Origin: Syngnathus acus
Lineage: Eukaryota > Chordata > Actinopteri > Syngnathiformes > Syngnathidae
Assembly: GCF_901709675.1 (NCBI RefSeq)
Contig: NC_051088.1
Location: 18,797,193 to 18,861,192 of the forward strand
Direction of reading: 5' to 3'
DNA: 64,000 bases
Positions 45,601 through 58,100 of this stretch are shown here, in pieces; position 1 is the first letter of the stretch, and each line of letters starts with the position of its first letter. The position numbers and the translations under genes were made by a program. Under the pieces are notes generated by a model. That model had not been told where the DNA came from and did not search any database. It saw only the letters and a list, made by a program, of their open reading frames with translations.

Positions 45601-48600
45601 TACACCTAACATTACGCAAGCCTGGTGTAGCTCATAAACTTACTCCCTTTTCTCTAAGTACAATCGACCGCCGCTTCAAAAACCACGCTAAATATACATG
45701 ATACCAGTTGTGGTGGTGGTCAAACACAGAACCCAGCCCCACCCAAAAAAATTAAAACAACAGAAAAACACTCCCACGCAACTTACCTATCTTCTCTGTT
45801 GCGGTCAACGGCATAGAATTGCTTCCGCAGCCACCTAAATGTAAACAATGATGGATATGATGCATTAAAAACATGACGGCAAATGCCAAGACGTGGTCCA
45901 CCTTGTACTGCCTTACCTCTCTATTTGAAGTGGCGTTGTGGACTGCAACGTGTCAGCAACAAGCCAATTTAACCCCTTCACCCACAAGGTCATCTCTTCA
46001 TCGGATGTTGCTATAAGCGATGACAATCATTTTTAAAAAGACGCTACGTGTTTTTCCAGACATACAAACACCTTTTAAAACATACCTGCTAGGCTGAGAG
46101 ATTTAAGGCGGAACTCTGTCCCGTACAGAATGACAAAGCAGTGAGCTTGATCCAGCCTGGCTGCAGAGTCCTCCATATAGCGCTCAAAGTCACGAGACTT
46201 CTGCCCGGGTCGGATCTCTTTGATTTCTCGGATGTCAACTGGTGATAAGGCACACATATGACATGACACGACATAAGTGCTGGGAAGATTCAGCTGAGCT
46301 ATGGCTTGGTTAAACGTGGATCTGTTGTTCGGAAAATCAATGTATGGATAGGAAATGCAATGAAGCTGTACTGTGTCCTAGAATACTTGTTGAAAGCCTC
46401 TGACCCCGCTACATTCGTAGAAAGAGAGATTGAAATGTTTTATTCGTTTAAGATGCAACAACAAATAAATACCACCTCCTCCTCCCTCCCCAGAAAGCTA
46501 GCAGTATGAGTTTGGGGAAAGAGAAGCGAAAGCTGGCTGCTTACCAAGTTCAAATTCAATCAAGCTTTTATACTCAATGACACATATGGCTGATTTTAGG
46601 AACCTGCCTCTTGTTAATGAGTGGACACAGAGGTATGCATGTGGGCTGCTTTTAAGACCTTGGCAGTGAGGGGACTCACACAAGCACGCAAACACGCACA
46701 CACACACACACACACAATCACATGTTTTTTTTCTCAGCTCTTGACACTCTTCCTGCTCCTGCACCACACTTCCTGTGATTTTGTCGCCTACACACCACAT
46801 CTGTTTGTGTTAAGGTGTAAATGCTCTTTTCTGGAACACCCCCTCCCCCAACACCCCAAAAAAACAGCCGAGTCTTCTCACGATGAATTTCACCATGCTA
46901 AAATGTGGAAAACCGTTAACAGGTTTCACCTGTATTGCATCTTAAAAGCCCCACTAGGGAACTTTCCAGTTCTTGTTGATTATGGCTGCGCCATATGTAG
47001 TGTTTTGCCCGAAGTCAACGACATTTCCTACGAGTGCCAGCGTGCAGTGCAGTAAAACCCTGGACTGAATTACACTGCTGTTTGCAGTGGCCGTGTGAAA
47101 GATTACATGCGGTGACGAATCTAATGGTGTCCAAACGTTTAACTTTGATTTGATACCATAACCGCATGATGCCCAGATAAGTTTAGAGCCTGAAAAATGA
47201 TAAACAGAGGTGGGCATTTTGCCCTTTTCGTGGATGAATGACAAGGGAAGAGAATTTTAAAAAAACCAGATGGACTGAGGATGGCTGGAAGTGGTTTTAA
47301 GTCCATTGTTTTTGTTGTTGTTTTGGGGGGTGGCGGTGTTTACCTTCTTTTTGTTCATACTGATATTTTTGCTTTGTATTATTCATTTATTTTTATAAGT
47401 ATTTTTGTAATGAATAAGGGGGGAATTTTGAAATGTTAACAATTACCTAAATAGGGGGAAACATGAAACAGTTAGTTGCGAAGAGAACGGCTTTATGATG
47501 CCCGCCATATATTATTTTGCATGACATTGCAATAACTGACTTGGATTTGATCCTACCTTGGGCTTCAATGCACAGTCAGATCCTTTTAAACCTTTTGGCA
47601 TTGTTGCGGGAATTGTGACAGCTTGTGATTTAGCATGAAGAAGCATTTTGGACAAGGAATGCAGGAATGAGAATAACAGTATGCTACAAGAGAGTAAGTA
47701 TCGGAACATTCTCACATTGACTGTATGATCCCCCCCCCCATTCCCCACCCCAAGCTACACGTCACTGAGTTCACCATATGTGCGGAAACCAGGACAGGTT
47801 GATTTGTTTCAGTCCTTTGTGTCAAACTTTGTGGGGGCCTACTTGAGCAGATGCCGGAAATAAGGAGGTAGGCAGAGGTATAACCTTATTAGAGGAGATG
47901 AGCGCATGTCGCCTGTGCACCACACTGCCACACTTCCTTCAGCTCTGCATCTTGCCTCCTACGAACACTTCTTATGTCCACAAACAAAGTGTGCATTTCT
48001 GAACAACACAACAAAGCAGCCATTTTCAACACCGCTTGTTCTTATGAGTGCACACTCAGGTTTTGAGTTACAAGTCACAAAATATTTTGTGGTCTCGATT
48101 ACAGATATTGTGGGAACAGCATTTGATCTCTTATGATTACATATAGAACAGATTCTAAAATCTCCATAGGCAGACAGTTAGGTTTTGTGCATTTTGAATG
48201 TAACAGGAAAAACACAGTCAAGCGGTGAGTGTTTTTTGTTTTTAAACATTCAAAAAGTGCAGCCCATAACACTAAGTTAATTGGCTTCCACTGGTGTTTA
48301 TATCGAAAATCAACAGTCTCAAATTTACTGTAGGTGTTAAATTGGACAGTGATTTTGAATTGGACCAGCAAATGTAGATTGTGCGTCTGGCAGTGAAACC
48401 CTTGATTGTAATCGGGACGGGACTAGATAAGCAGAATTGCTTCAAACCACTTCCCTTTTCGACGAGTCATGTAAAACTAAATGTGAAATGAAGTTGTAAT
48501 AAGTTTGTTGTTCTTGCCGAAATAAAATAAAAATAAAAAAAAGATAATTTCTTCAATTACAATAAGGACCTCCCAGCGGTAAAAAAAAAATTCACAACCT

Positions 48601-50651
48601 ATTCCTGAACACAAATGTGGCATCAATTCACCTCTCAAGAAGTATCAAATTACACCCATGAACTGGTGTGTATGAGAGATTTGCATGTACATCCTGCTTA
48701 GGCCAGAGGTAGACTTAAAACTACACAACTCAGTGGAAGACTGCATGTTCGTAGATTTGTGCAGCACTTGCACCCAAGTACATGACTCAGGGATTCAGAC
48801 TAATTTTTATTGTTGTTTATAGGAGCACAGTGTATCATAGACGGAACTTTTAGGGATGCAAGCTGGATGTCTCACACAAGTGAATGGGACTTCGCCAGCA
48901 GTGTACGAGCTCGCGAAAAGTTTCACTCCAAGTTGTGTTGTCACGAAACTAAACCGGCATAAAATACCTTGATACCAGTACTGAAATGATACCATGGCAA
49001 AAACTTAAAATATCAGTAAAAAAAAAAAAAGCCACGCAATTATAGCTGACAACTTAAAATTACTTTTATTTGTATTAATTAAAATAATACTATAAAGATA
49101 GTATGGTAATTTGTATCTATTTGGTAGCACAAAAAATACATACAAACAGTTTAGAATAATTTATCACGAAAAAATTAACATTGACACTACTGATATACAG
49201 TGTGCATGTTCTCCCCGTGCCTGTGTGGGTTTTCCCTGGGAACTCGGTTTTTTTCCCACATTCCAAAAACATGCGTGGTAGGTCGATCAAGCGCTCCAAA
49301 TTGCCTGTAGGTATGAGTGCGGATGGTTATTTGTCTCTACACCACTTATGACACTCTCTGTTCACCACAAAAGTGAGATAATGACAAACGGTAAGACAAA
49401 TATTCAAGTACAAGCATTTAGCTGTGACATGGCAAGAGTGATCTGAGTGATCCACTTACTCTTTACACGCACAATAAATGTGGATATTTATTCATTTACA
49501 TGAGAAGGATTTAACCGGCTGATGCACATTACTGAGGCGCTTCAGCATTCATGCGGTGGCAAACGCGCTGCGCGGCAGCCCTGTTTTTTGTTGGAGGGCA
49601 TTGGCTGATTTTTTTATTTTTAAGTAATGATATTCAGAAATTAAGGTATTGAGTCATTTTTGTCAACTGAAATTGACAGTATATTAGTACATGTACTGCA
49701 ACACCATTCCTAAGCTTCAATACGTCATCCATTAGTACATATGAAAATGTAAATATGTTTTTTTAGAGTCAAGTAGATTTTTTACACCCTCTATCGCCTG
49801 ATTAGATGTACGTTATAACCTAGATTTTTTCAGTCACTACATTGTGAAATTAGGATGCCTAAATGCCTAAACTGGGCACAGTCGAGAGGCTCTGCAACTT
49901 GAATGCGTCCAGCATTAGACTTAATCGGTATTGTGATCTTTTTGCGAACAAAGAACTTTGATGTGGCTAGTTCGTCACTGGTGTCAAGAAAGATCGGTAG
50001 ATTAGACGGGCTCGCTCGACAGATACTGCAGAAAGATTAGACGGACGGACGGCAGGCAGGCAGGCAGACACTGCCTGAGAACATTAAAACTTATTATTAT
50101 AGGAAATATTGTTTCAAAAGTTGACCAAATCAAGTTTTAAATAGCAGTACCGAACATAACACACATTACATTCTCAAAACATTTTAAACCAAGCATGTAT
50201 GCACAACCAATCCATCCACACCCATCCATCTATCCATCCATCCGTCTATCCATCTAAAACTTTAGACATTAAAATTGCCACAACAAATTTTTGCAGATGA
50301 AAACAAGACATGCATGCAGCTATGAAGTAAGCGCTTTTCGATATAGATAGAATCAGTATCAAGGTAGTTTATGCAGGGCACGAATAAAAGTCGAAATTTG
50401 GGTATTGTGTATAAGTGTATAGATGGGTACTCACTTTCTCCCTCGATTTTGTCTGTGCCCCGGGTCCAGATAATGGTCCTTGTCTCCAGCTTGACCTGGA
50501 AAGTTCTCCTCTCTGGCCTCTGAGACTTTTTGGAATAAAACAGCGTCAGCACTGTGCCCAGTTCCAGGTCTCGGTAGAGGTTGTTCATCTCTGCGTCGTT
50601 GTCCATCCACGCAACGGGCCCGTTGGAAAAGAAGCCTGCGGTCCCAGCCAT
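33673..50651 (-). CDS. plcg1: PLCG1, phospholipase C gamma 1 (31 coding exons)
   Basis: Hydrolyses PIP2 to IP3 and diacylglycerol downstream of receptor and non-receptor tyrosine kinases at the plasma membrane. Exons: 50435-50651, 46086-46238, 45917-46010, 45787-45834, 45301-45385, 45095-45178, 44710-44732, 44559-44628, 44372-44473, 43429-43547, 42936-43021, 42495-42615, 42112-42280, 41787-41909, 41424-41525, 41082-41269, 40260-40460, 39670-39789, 39373-39553, 39174-39251, 38992-39095, 38771-38864, 38621-38690, 37778-37941, 37517-37613, 36805-37029, 36584-36732, 36247-36361, 34545-34706, 34373-34461, 33673-33969; 3930 nt, 1309 aa (human 1290). Order: N-terminal PH, EF-hand region, X box with catalytic H330 (SSSHNTYL) and H377 (YHGHTLTT), split PH, nSH2 (FLVR Arg581), cSH2 (FLVR Arg689), SH3, second half of the split PH, Y box, C2, C-tail. 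Regulatory tyrosines Y766, Y770 and Y778 (human Y771, Y775, Y783) and the C-tail FDSRYQ tyrosine are kept. One donor is GC (intron 39554-39669) and one exon is 23 nt. [11 protein letters not shown] and [13 protein letters not shown] fit PLCG1, not PLCG2. Confidence 0.96.
34257..34281. repeat. AT dinucleotide run after an AGAATCAGAATCAG segment
   Basis: A TA run follows AGAATCAGAATCAGCTTTAT, a segment that commonly ends short retroposons in fish. It lies in the intron between PLCG1 exons 30 and 31. Small and probably a retroposon tail. Confidence 0.5.
34976..35012 (+). other. fragment resembling the 5' end of 18S rRNA
   Basis: The 37 bases align by eye with the start of eukaryotic 18S rRNA, with about four mismatches in the first 15 bases and then an exact stretch starting GCCAGTAGCATATGCTTGTC. 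Similarity stops after about base 35012. The preceding 34835-34975 is unusually GC-rich and could be adjoining external-spacer-like sequence. It lies in the intron between PLCG1 exons 28 and 29 (34707-36246), antisense to PLCG1. It is too short to be a functional rRNA gene. Confidence 0.65.
39554..39669 (-). other. plcg1: GC-AG intron of PLCG1
   Basis: The exon encoding the cSH2 start must end ...TTCAG to keep frame with GGCCGAG of the next exon (S-F-R-A-E-G, conserved in PLCG1). The donor there reads GCAAGT instead of GTAAGT. GC-AG introns are a minor but spliced class with strong donor matches elsewhere, as here. Confidence 0.75.
46239..50434 (-). other. PLCG1 first coding intron
   Basis: The largest intron of the gene (4.2 kb). 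It contains a CA run at about 46695-46715, a repeat copy at 49.2-49.35 kb, AT-rich unique DNA, and short GGAC/GGCA and ATCC runs near 50.04-50.07 and 50.20-50.25 kb. No exon-like coding segment was found. Confidence 0.55.
49195..49345. repeat. interspersed-repeat fragment, copy 3 (reverse orientation)
   Basis: Contains CCAAAAACATGCGTGGTAGG and the CCCCGTGCCTGTGTGGGTTT-type segment. Its reverse complement aligns by eye with 19640-19790 and partly with 5165-5230. Probably a LINE- or SINE-type fragment common in fish. Confidence 0.75.
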
Positions 50652-51860
50652 GTTCACTTCCCCTGTTTGTTATCCGTTTCCTTTCAGAACAATATGCTCA
50701 GCCCAGGCATACCTACAACAGACGAAGAAGTGAGGCCTGTGGAACAACGATTACAAGTGTGTCAGCTTCGTACATACTTTCAAGCATTTGACGCAGCCTG
50801 GTGGAACGCTTGGCAGCATTGGCTGAATATTTACCATTCCGATTTATATTTGGCCAAACAAGGGAGTGTTCAAGGTGTGATTAAAAAGCATTTTGGTCAA
50901 CAGTAGTTACTAATAATAAAAGTTCAGCTCATCTTTCTAGCTTGAGGGGGAAAGACACAAGGATCCATTGTATATGTCGTCAGAATGTAACTACGCTAGA
51001 CGACAGACGCAAGTTAGTTTTGACTTTTGTGAATTCATAGTTTGAAATATGGAACGCATAGAAATATCAATTGCCATTACGACAAAAATAAATGAAAAGA
51101 AAAGAATATCTTGCAGGGAAGCTACTGTGTCTTGAAGTTGATATCCCAACACAGTAACTTTCTTCCTAACATTGGACCGTACACGTTCCACATCCAAGCG
51201 TTCATATCTCGCAATCCGTTTATGCAACATTGTTATGGGGCGCGCGCGCGGGGGGGTCACTCGTTTGTGGCCATGGGATGCAAACAACCGAGTGGGGAAA
51301 CAAGCGTCGTCGTCTGGCCATTTCCTCAGCCTAAAATCGTGGCCGGTGAGAGTGAGCTAGCATGTTGTTGGGCCGCTGACATGCTGCTGTGCTTCGTTTC
51401 AGACCCTCACAGGGCTCAGGTAAGAAGAGCTACTCTCTCCTGTCTTGACGTGTCTGCTTTCATATCTTGGTCGGAAAAAAAGTGAATTGGGGGGGGGGGG
51501 GGGTCATGGGGGACACGTCGCAGTAGATGCTGTGTTGTGCTGGACTTACCACCACAATCTCGGCCTGACCGCACATCTCTAACGGCTGCCTGCTCCCCTT
51601 TCCCGTTTGTTGCCTTCTGCTTTTTGTCCGCTTTTCCGGGATTTGAGCACCGCCGAGTCCTCCGGGGGACTCACCAGCTCCCGACGACAAAACGCACAAT
51701 TTTCTCGCCTCCCCTCTGGCAATCCATAGAGAGGGACAGGCAATCCGCGTGAGCAGTGCCAACGGTACCCGCGTCTGCTTTTTGCTCAAGTCGCCAACTG
51801 GTAGTCCAGCCGATTCTCCTCCCTGCGACTACGAGTGGCGTCAAGAAAACCTCGTATTTC
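50652..51860 (-). promoter_or_regulatory. plcg1: PLCG1 5' UTR and probable non-coding first exon/promoter
   Basis: Upstream of the PLCG1 ATG a minus-strand acceptor (CTGTTGTAG) ends at about 50713, leaving about 61 bases of 5' UTR in the coding exon. A strong minus-strand donor (GTGGTG|GTAAGT) at about 51549/51550 would end a CpG-containing non-coding exon reaching into 51.6-51.85 kb. The presumed UTR has a short uORF (ATGCCTGGG...TGA, eight codons). The transcription start is not determined. Confidence 0.45.
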
Positions 51861-51984
51861 CGGTGATGTCTTTCACAATAAAAGCAATACACGCCTGTTG
51901 ATCGATTATTGAGACAACTTCCTGAGCCGGTCCAATTTTTAGAACCAAAATTGGGCAGTTTTTAACCCAACATTTAATATATAC

Positions 51985-52320
51985 CAGGGGTGTCAAACTC
52001 CTTTATTTCGCGGGCCGCATTGTAGTCATAGCTTCTTTCGGAGGGCCATTATGACTGTCAACCCAAATGAATGTATGAGCACCTCATATTATAGACAGTA
52101 AAAGCTACAAAACAAACTGACAAATAACTTGTCTTCAAATCAAATGAGTTAAAACTGGTCAAATATTTAAAAAAAAAAAAAAAAAAAGATATTAAAAGTA
52201 AAGACAATTTGCAATTCTAGTAATGACACACAAATTTGATGCACAATTTGTCATCGCGGGCCACATAAAATGATGTGGCGGGCCGTATCTGGCCCCCGGG
52301 CCTTGACTTTGACACCTGTG
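51985..52320. mobile_element. short DNA transposon (MITE) with terminal inverted repeats
   Basis: Left end CAGGGGTGTCAAACTC and right end, read in reverse complement, CACAGGTGTCAAAGTC form imperfect inverted repeats around a 336-bp body. GCGGGCCGCAT near the left and CGGGCCGTATCTGGCCCCCG near the right match the ends of a short non-autonomous element abundant in teleosts. There is no internal transposase. The target duplication is unclear. Confidence 0.75.
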
Positions 52321-54090
52321 ATATAGTTGCCCTGAATTTGGAACCCTGTTGTGTTACTTTCTGAATTCCCAGTCCTGGTCAGGTATGTCAATTACCCAAC
52401 TCTGGGTATCAACTCAATAGGAACGTCCCATTCCTTGGACCTGTCAAAGAGAAAATAATCAAATGAACCCACCCGTCATGACACTAGACACAACAAGTTC
52501 AATCTCAAAAGGTAAAGTCTTGCGGTAGATAATCTCAGCCACTACACTCTGCTTTAAAGTCCACAACAAGGTTCCTTCCACAATGTCTTCACAACCACTG
52601 CATGAGAATCTCAACACAAAAGCCTGGCCAGTGTCTTATTGACCTCTTTTATTTGGATTTCGCACATGTTCAGCTACATTGTACGCCGGTTTCCCATGCA
52701 CCACCCTGAAAGGTGAAAGCCTTACGACCGGGCAAAACACAGAACATTCCTTTATCCATTGTGCTAGAGGAGGAGGCTAAATATAAATAGCAGTGGGCCA
52801 TCGGTGAGGGAGGGTGGACCACCTCTTCAGTGCGGCCTGACCCTCCAAACAGCTAACAGCTCCAAACTGACTTCCCACATGAGCCAAGATGCTCAACGGC
52901 TGCATCTATGTTGCTGCCATTTAACCTTTCAATCGGTGGATTGAACGTAAACAGAGAAGCATAAATATATTGACGAAATAACAGTATTCGTGGTCACATG
53001 TTTTGTTAGAATATAACATTTACATTCATTACTTTTTAATTTCAATTAACCTTTTAAGAGATATGCTGCACTCTTCGAGCTTTAAGCAAGGTTGTGTAAA
53101 TGATTAACATTTAAATTATATCTACTTCATAAAACTCCAGTGAGCTATGTATTTGTTGAAATGTTCATTGTACTTTATAAGAGGTGCTGCTGAGCCTTGG
53201 AACTCCCTGCAATTTTTCTTTTTGAACATTTCGGTCCAATTTTAAAATGAACTTTTTTTTTTATTTAAGAAAAAAGATGAAGAAAGAAGTTGTAAATCTG
53301 AAAAGCGGATGTTGAATAAACATATGCCCTTTTGGCATTTAAATGAATGTAAGTGGGGTTTGTATTATTTAAAAAAATTATGCACCAATATTCCTTTTTA
53401 CTGTAAATGAATATTCACTTAAAATGTCGGTCATTGGCCTCCACGAATAATCAGTAACGGTATCGGCCCTGAAAACAAATTAATATGAGTATATCTCTCC
53501 TACCTAGACATGCACATACATCATAAAGTCATCAAGGCCTCCGTGTATTTAGCACTTCAAAGAAGAACATCATGCAGTTCCTCAAATTTCATGCACTGCA
53601 GAAGTGGCCATGACCTTCTTGGGTCAGCATGACGGACTAGTCCGATTTTTCAGAGCAGGAAGATGACCCAGATGTTAGGGTCCAAGGGTTAAAGGCTGAT
53701 GCAAGTGCTCCATGTATCAGACCACGGGAGGACTAATACACATCTGCCAGAGGTGGAAAACTCGAAGAATGCAGGGTGCTGCGGAGCAAAAGACTACTCG
53801 GAGTGCAGTGTGTTCATGCAAGTTTGGGTGAGTACGTTCAATGTTTTATATTTCATGACGTGTTCAGATGTTGAAAAAAAGAGTGACAATGCAAAATGTA
53901 GTCTTTTAAATACACACTCTATGTTTTCCTGCAACTCTTAGCAGAATTTCAAATGAGCCATGTTTATTCATAGGCACAATTGCTGCTTATCATTTTGTTT
54001 TTGCATACAGGGAAAATGCTGCTGCCACAAAATTAAGAGTTTTGCACATCATTACTCAACTGTGACTTCATTTATTCTATTGAAATATAA
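52321..54090. other. intergenic, nothing recognised
   Basis: AT-rich DNA between the PLCG1 promoter and the NCOA6 3' end. Short open frames, including 53699-53941 on the plus strand, lack any recognisable domain or splice context. Confidence 0.5.
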
Positions 54091-54099
54091 AACAAATGT

Positions 54100-54830
54100 C
54101 CTCATGCATATTTCTGGGTCTTAAGAAGGTGAAATCATTTATTGTAAATTATGGTGGAAACAAATATTTGGTCAATAACAGACATTTAATTCATTTCTTT
54201 GTAATCTGGATTTTTGAGGCAATAATAGAGGTCAACTGTTACCTGTTAGTCCTTCACCAGATTTGCACACATTATATTTAGTGTTTTGGCCCATTCCTCC
54301 ATGGATCTCTTGTCGAGCAGTAATGTTTTGGGGCTGTTGTTGGGCAGTGCAGGCTTTCAATTCTCGCCACAGATTTTCTCTTTGGTTGCGGTCTGGAGAT
54401 TTCCTTGGGGCTAGGCCACTCTAGGTTTTTGCAATGCGTCATCTGGAGCCACTCCTTTATTGAGGGCGTTTTGTTTGGATTCATAGTCATACTGGAAGAT
54501 CCACTCGTTTCATTTTTAATGTTCTCAGTGATAGCTTGAAAACTTCACATGGGCCTGAACGTGAACTGGCTTAAGCAGAGGGACACATCTGACACTGCAG
54601 GATTTGATTCCCATGTCAGCGTAGTGTGCTCGTGATGGTAACTTTTGTTAAATTGGTCCCAGCTCACTGCAGGTCATTCACTAATGTCGTTTGGGGATTT
54701 TTGCTCACCATTCTCATGATCATTTTAATCCAACAGGGATGTTGGATGATGCATGGAGCACCCAAATCAGCCCAGCCAAATAGTACCTATTTTCCACCAT
54801 TGTTTACAAATCAATTCTCTAGAAATCCTA
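54100..54830 (-). pseudogene. Tc1-like transposon remnant, transposase broken and deleted
   Basis: The minus strand carries remnants of a Tc1/mariner-family transposase. Segments around 54240-54500 and 54540-54770 correspond to separate parts of the coding region, with a large internal part missing at about 54505-54535 and several stops. An AAATATTTGGTCAATAAC motif near 54160 is typical of the terminal region of fish Tc1-like elements. It is non-autonomous and inactive. It lies just downstream of NCOA6. Confidence 0.8.
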
Positions 54831-55196
54831 AAATATAATTTTCTTTGACATCCTTAAACATACATATTTGACACATTGGCTAAAGCAGTAGAAAATTTAA
54901 TTCACTTTTAACATTATTTGCAAACAGGACAATCTCCATTATCAGTCTAAATGATTACTCTAGCATGTAACCCCCCCCCCCCAAAAACAAAACACGCACA
55001 ACATATGCACACGTTTTAACTACAATCTCACATTACAGGACGGACAATACATCATTATTGTTTTTAAAACGATCTGTACATGATTTCTTCACCGAGTAAA
55101 AAAAAATAATAATAATAAAATTACGAGGTGGGACAGAAATCCAAATCAAGTGATTCACAGCAGAGAACAGAAACATAACAAAGCAGACGTTTGCTT
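54831..55196 (-). other. NCOA6 3' flank / 3' UTR
   Basis: AT-rich sequence following the NCOA6 stop on the minus strand, with a C run at about 54969-54981 and AAT units near 55100. No clear polyadenylation signal was singled out. Confidence 0.4.
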
Positions 55197-58100
55197 CTAT
55201 TTTGACTTCCTTCGTTTGGCCTGGGTGGGACTGGCTCCAGTTTCTGTTGAAAATACGCGCCATGAAGTTTCGATGAAATATGGCAATTGACATTCAGATT
55301 TGTTAGTTGACAGCATTTATTCACTTGTGCTACCTTTAACAACAGCCGCGGCAGTCGTTCCAGGCCGTGCTGATCTCTTCCTGACAGCACTTTCTGTTAC
55401 CGGCTCTTCCTCCACCTCCTTCTCAGCTCGTGAGCTACGTCTACTCGGCCCCTTGGGTTTCTCCACAGCAGCCCTGGGAACAACAGAAGACCAACAAACG
55501 GAAGAAAATACAACACGGCATTATTAAAGAGGGGGTAAGTTGAACTCTGCACTACTCAGGAAGATAGAATACCGCGCAGGACTCTGCTGTTTTTCCTCAT
55601 CTACCACAGATACTGTCCATCTTCATCCAGACAGCTCCACTACGTCAACATGACCACCGCTTGTGTCTTTGCTGCGCAAACATGCTCAAATACATACCTT
55701 GGAACTAAGTTGATGGGCGTCTTTCTTTTCTTTGCCCATCTGTGATAGAAGTGGAAAAACAGCGGTAAACTATCAACTGTGCTTGAATAAACATGGCTTC
55801 ACTTCCAAACCATATGAATGAAGTCTCCAGAGAAGAGATGAGGCCATGAAGGTCAGCCGAGTTGTATATATGCATTGTTGGTCATAACATAAGCAATGTC
55901 ATTGGGTTTCACCTGAGACATGCATTACCCAAGGATTAGTAGATCGTTACATGCTCATCATACATACCATGTGACGAGGCCACGAGGCTCACTGATTCTC
56001 ACCATATACCCCGTTGGCAAACCATATGACCTCCCTGAGTTTCAGTGGAGTTAGAAACTTCTAAACATTTCCGAGGTGATTATTAATAAGAAATGTCGAA
56101 GTAAATCCCAAGTCTTCAGCTAGACATCTATTCTACAGTAACAACAGCACTCTTGCTATGAGGAGTCTTACCCCGGATCAGGACTTGGTAAGACCTCGTC
56201 ACCTGAAAGGACAGAAAAAAAAAGAACATCTGTGTAACCAAATTACAAATAAGATCACATCAATTTTCATTTATCTGCATAAAGTGACACACTCACTTGT
56301 CTTCGCAACAGCAACTGGCTCTTGTGAAACATCTTGCTGAACAGATTCTAAGAAATGACGAAAAGATAGAGTTACAACATATTTACGAGTTTGAATTAGG
56401 GATGTGCTGATCACGTTTTTTTTTGCAGCCAAGTCCGAGTCCCATGATTTAGAGGATGCGCCAATACCGATCTGATACCTTGGCAATGTATTAAGGAGGG
56501 GAAATAAGTGCATCCCAATTTTCTCTTTTTAACAAAAATCATATGTAAATATAATAGATCATACAGTGGCTGGTTTTCCGTTTTTTTTTTCATTTTTAAA
56601 TGAGCACATGGCGTGTTCTGTTTAATGGAGACAGCAACACTGCCTCCCTGCGGACAGAGAAGGGATGACATGAATATCTGAGACGCGTGTGGATTTCTTA
56701 ATAGTGATGTTTGTGTCCAAAATGAGTGTCCACTGAGCCACAAACACATTTGACAATCCACATTCAGAATTGAATATTTATAAATAGTAAGCCATGACAA
56801 ATGCGCGCACACAATAAAAACCACCTGTAAATCACGTATATATTTGTGAATGTGAAAAACTAAAAATTACGCCTACATTTGTGAATCCAAAAAAACGTGA
56901 ATATCATAAACGTGAAAAGTAAATAATTTGTGGATCTAAAAACGTGAAAACCACTGTGTTTACTTCCGCTTTTTCCAGCTGTGTTGTACGTATGCATATT
57001 CCCCCGATTCCGACTAGTTGAAAATGAGATGATCAGGCTCGATTTCCAATCATGTGATCTGGACATCTCTAGTTAGAATTAATGTGCGCAGAACTACACA
57101 TTGAGGACATACAAGTACCTAGCATCCAGCAGAATTTATTTAAAACCTGTATTTACCTGGTGTGGTCTGAATAGTTTCAGCAGGAGCCACTGCTTGTGTA
57201 ACAGTGGGTTCAAAAGACCCAGGTCCAGTCTGAGAAAGAAGAACTCTGCTGGCAGTAGCAGCGGAGGAATTTGGAGGTGGGATCTCATGAATCAGTCCAG
57301 GTGTGGCAACAATTGGTACCAAAGATGATACTGGATTTTGAACTGGACTGCCTGTAGAGAGCAAGGTCGTAGAGGAGGCCACAGTGGTGGTACCAACGAC
57401 ACTGGTGATGGGATTTGGAGACGTTGCAGCCTGGGTGAAGTTTGACAGTACAGTTGTAGGAGGCAATGGAGCCTGGGTAGGAACCTGAGCAGGAACCGAA
57501 ACAAAAGAGGAGATTGACGGTGTCGTAAGGTTTGGAGTGGCAGCGGTGGTTTGGGCCACTGATGGCTCAGTTGGAACAACATGACTAGGAGAAGGATGGA
57601 AGACTTGTGGGGGGGCAGCCACAATGGATACCTGAGCAGGTATTTGGGAATCAGCTGTTCCAGAGAGAGCTATGGTCACTTGCAAAGGTTTACTTTTTAT
57701 TTGGGCAGTGGGTGCGGCAGACACAAGGCCCTTTCCTCCTGTGTTCATACTGATAGGACTTGAGCAAGGTGGAGATGCAATGGGAGCTTGAAAGGAGGAG
57801 GACGTTGAAGGGCTTGGAAGAGATGGTTGGCTGACTGGTGGACTTGATTTTTGAGCTTCAACTACATTTTCTATTTTGGGGGCCCCGTGGTTGATTTGCG
57901 TCGGAGTTGAATGCGCACCAATTGGGGTAGCTGAGGACACATTGGTGACGGTCTGAAGGTGTCCAACAGCGCTTCTCGCGAGTTGAGATGCACTTATGTT
58001 TGCCCCTGACGACTGTGTGCAACTCGGGGCAGTAGAAAGTTGGATGTTTGTCGTCGACACTTGGATAGGTCCCACCATAGTGACTGACTGAGAAACGACT

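Noticed and set aside
51111-51485. Plus-strand 124-codon frame upstream of PLCG1
   Set aside because: No recognisable domain, and it lies in the presumed PLCG1 5' intron/promoter region.
57000-57070. CRISPR-like or phage-like organisation anywhere in the window
   Set aside because: No spaced direct repeats, cas-like genes or prokaryotic gene density; the repeats here are microsatellites and transposon ends.
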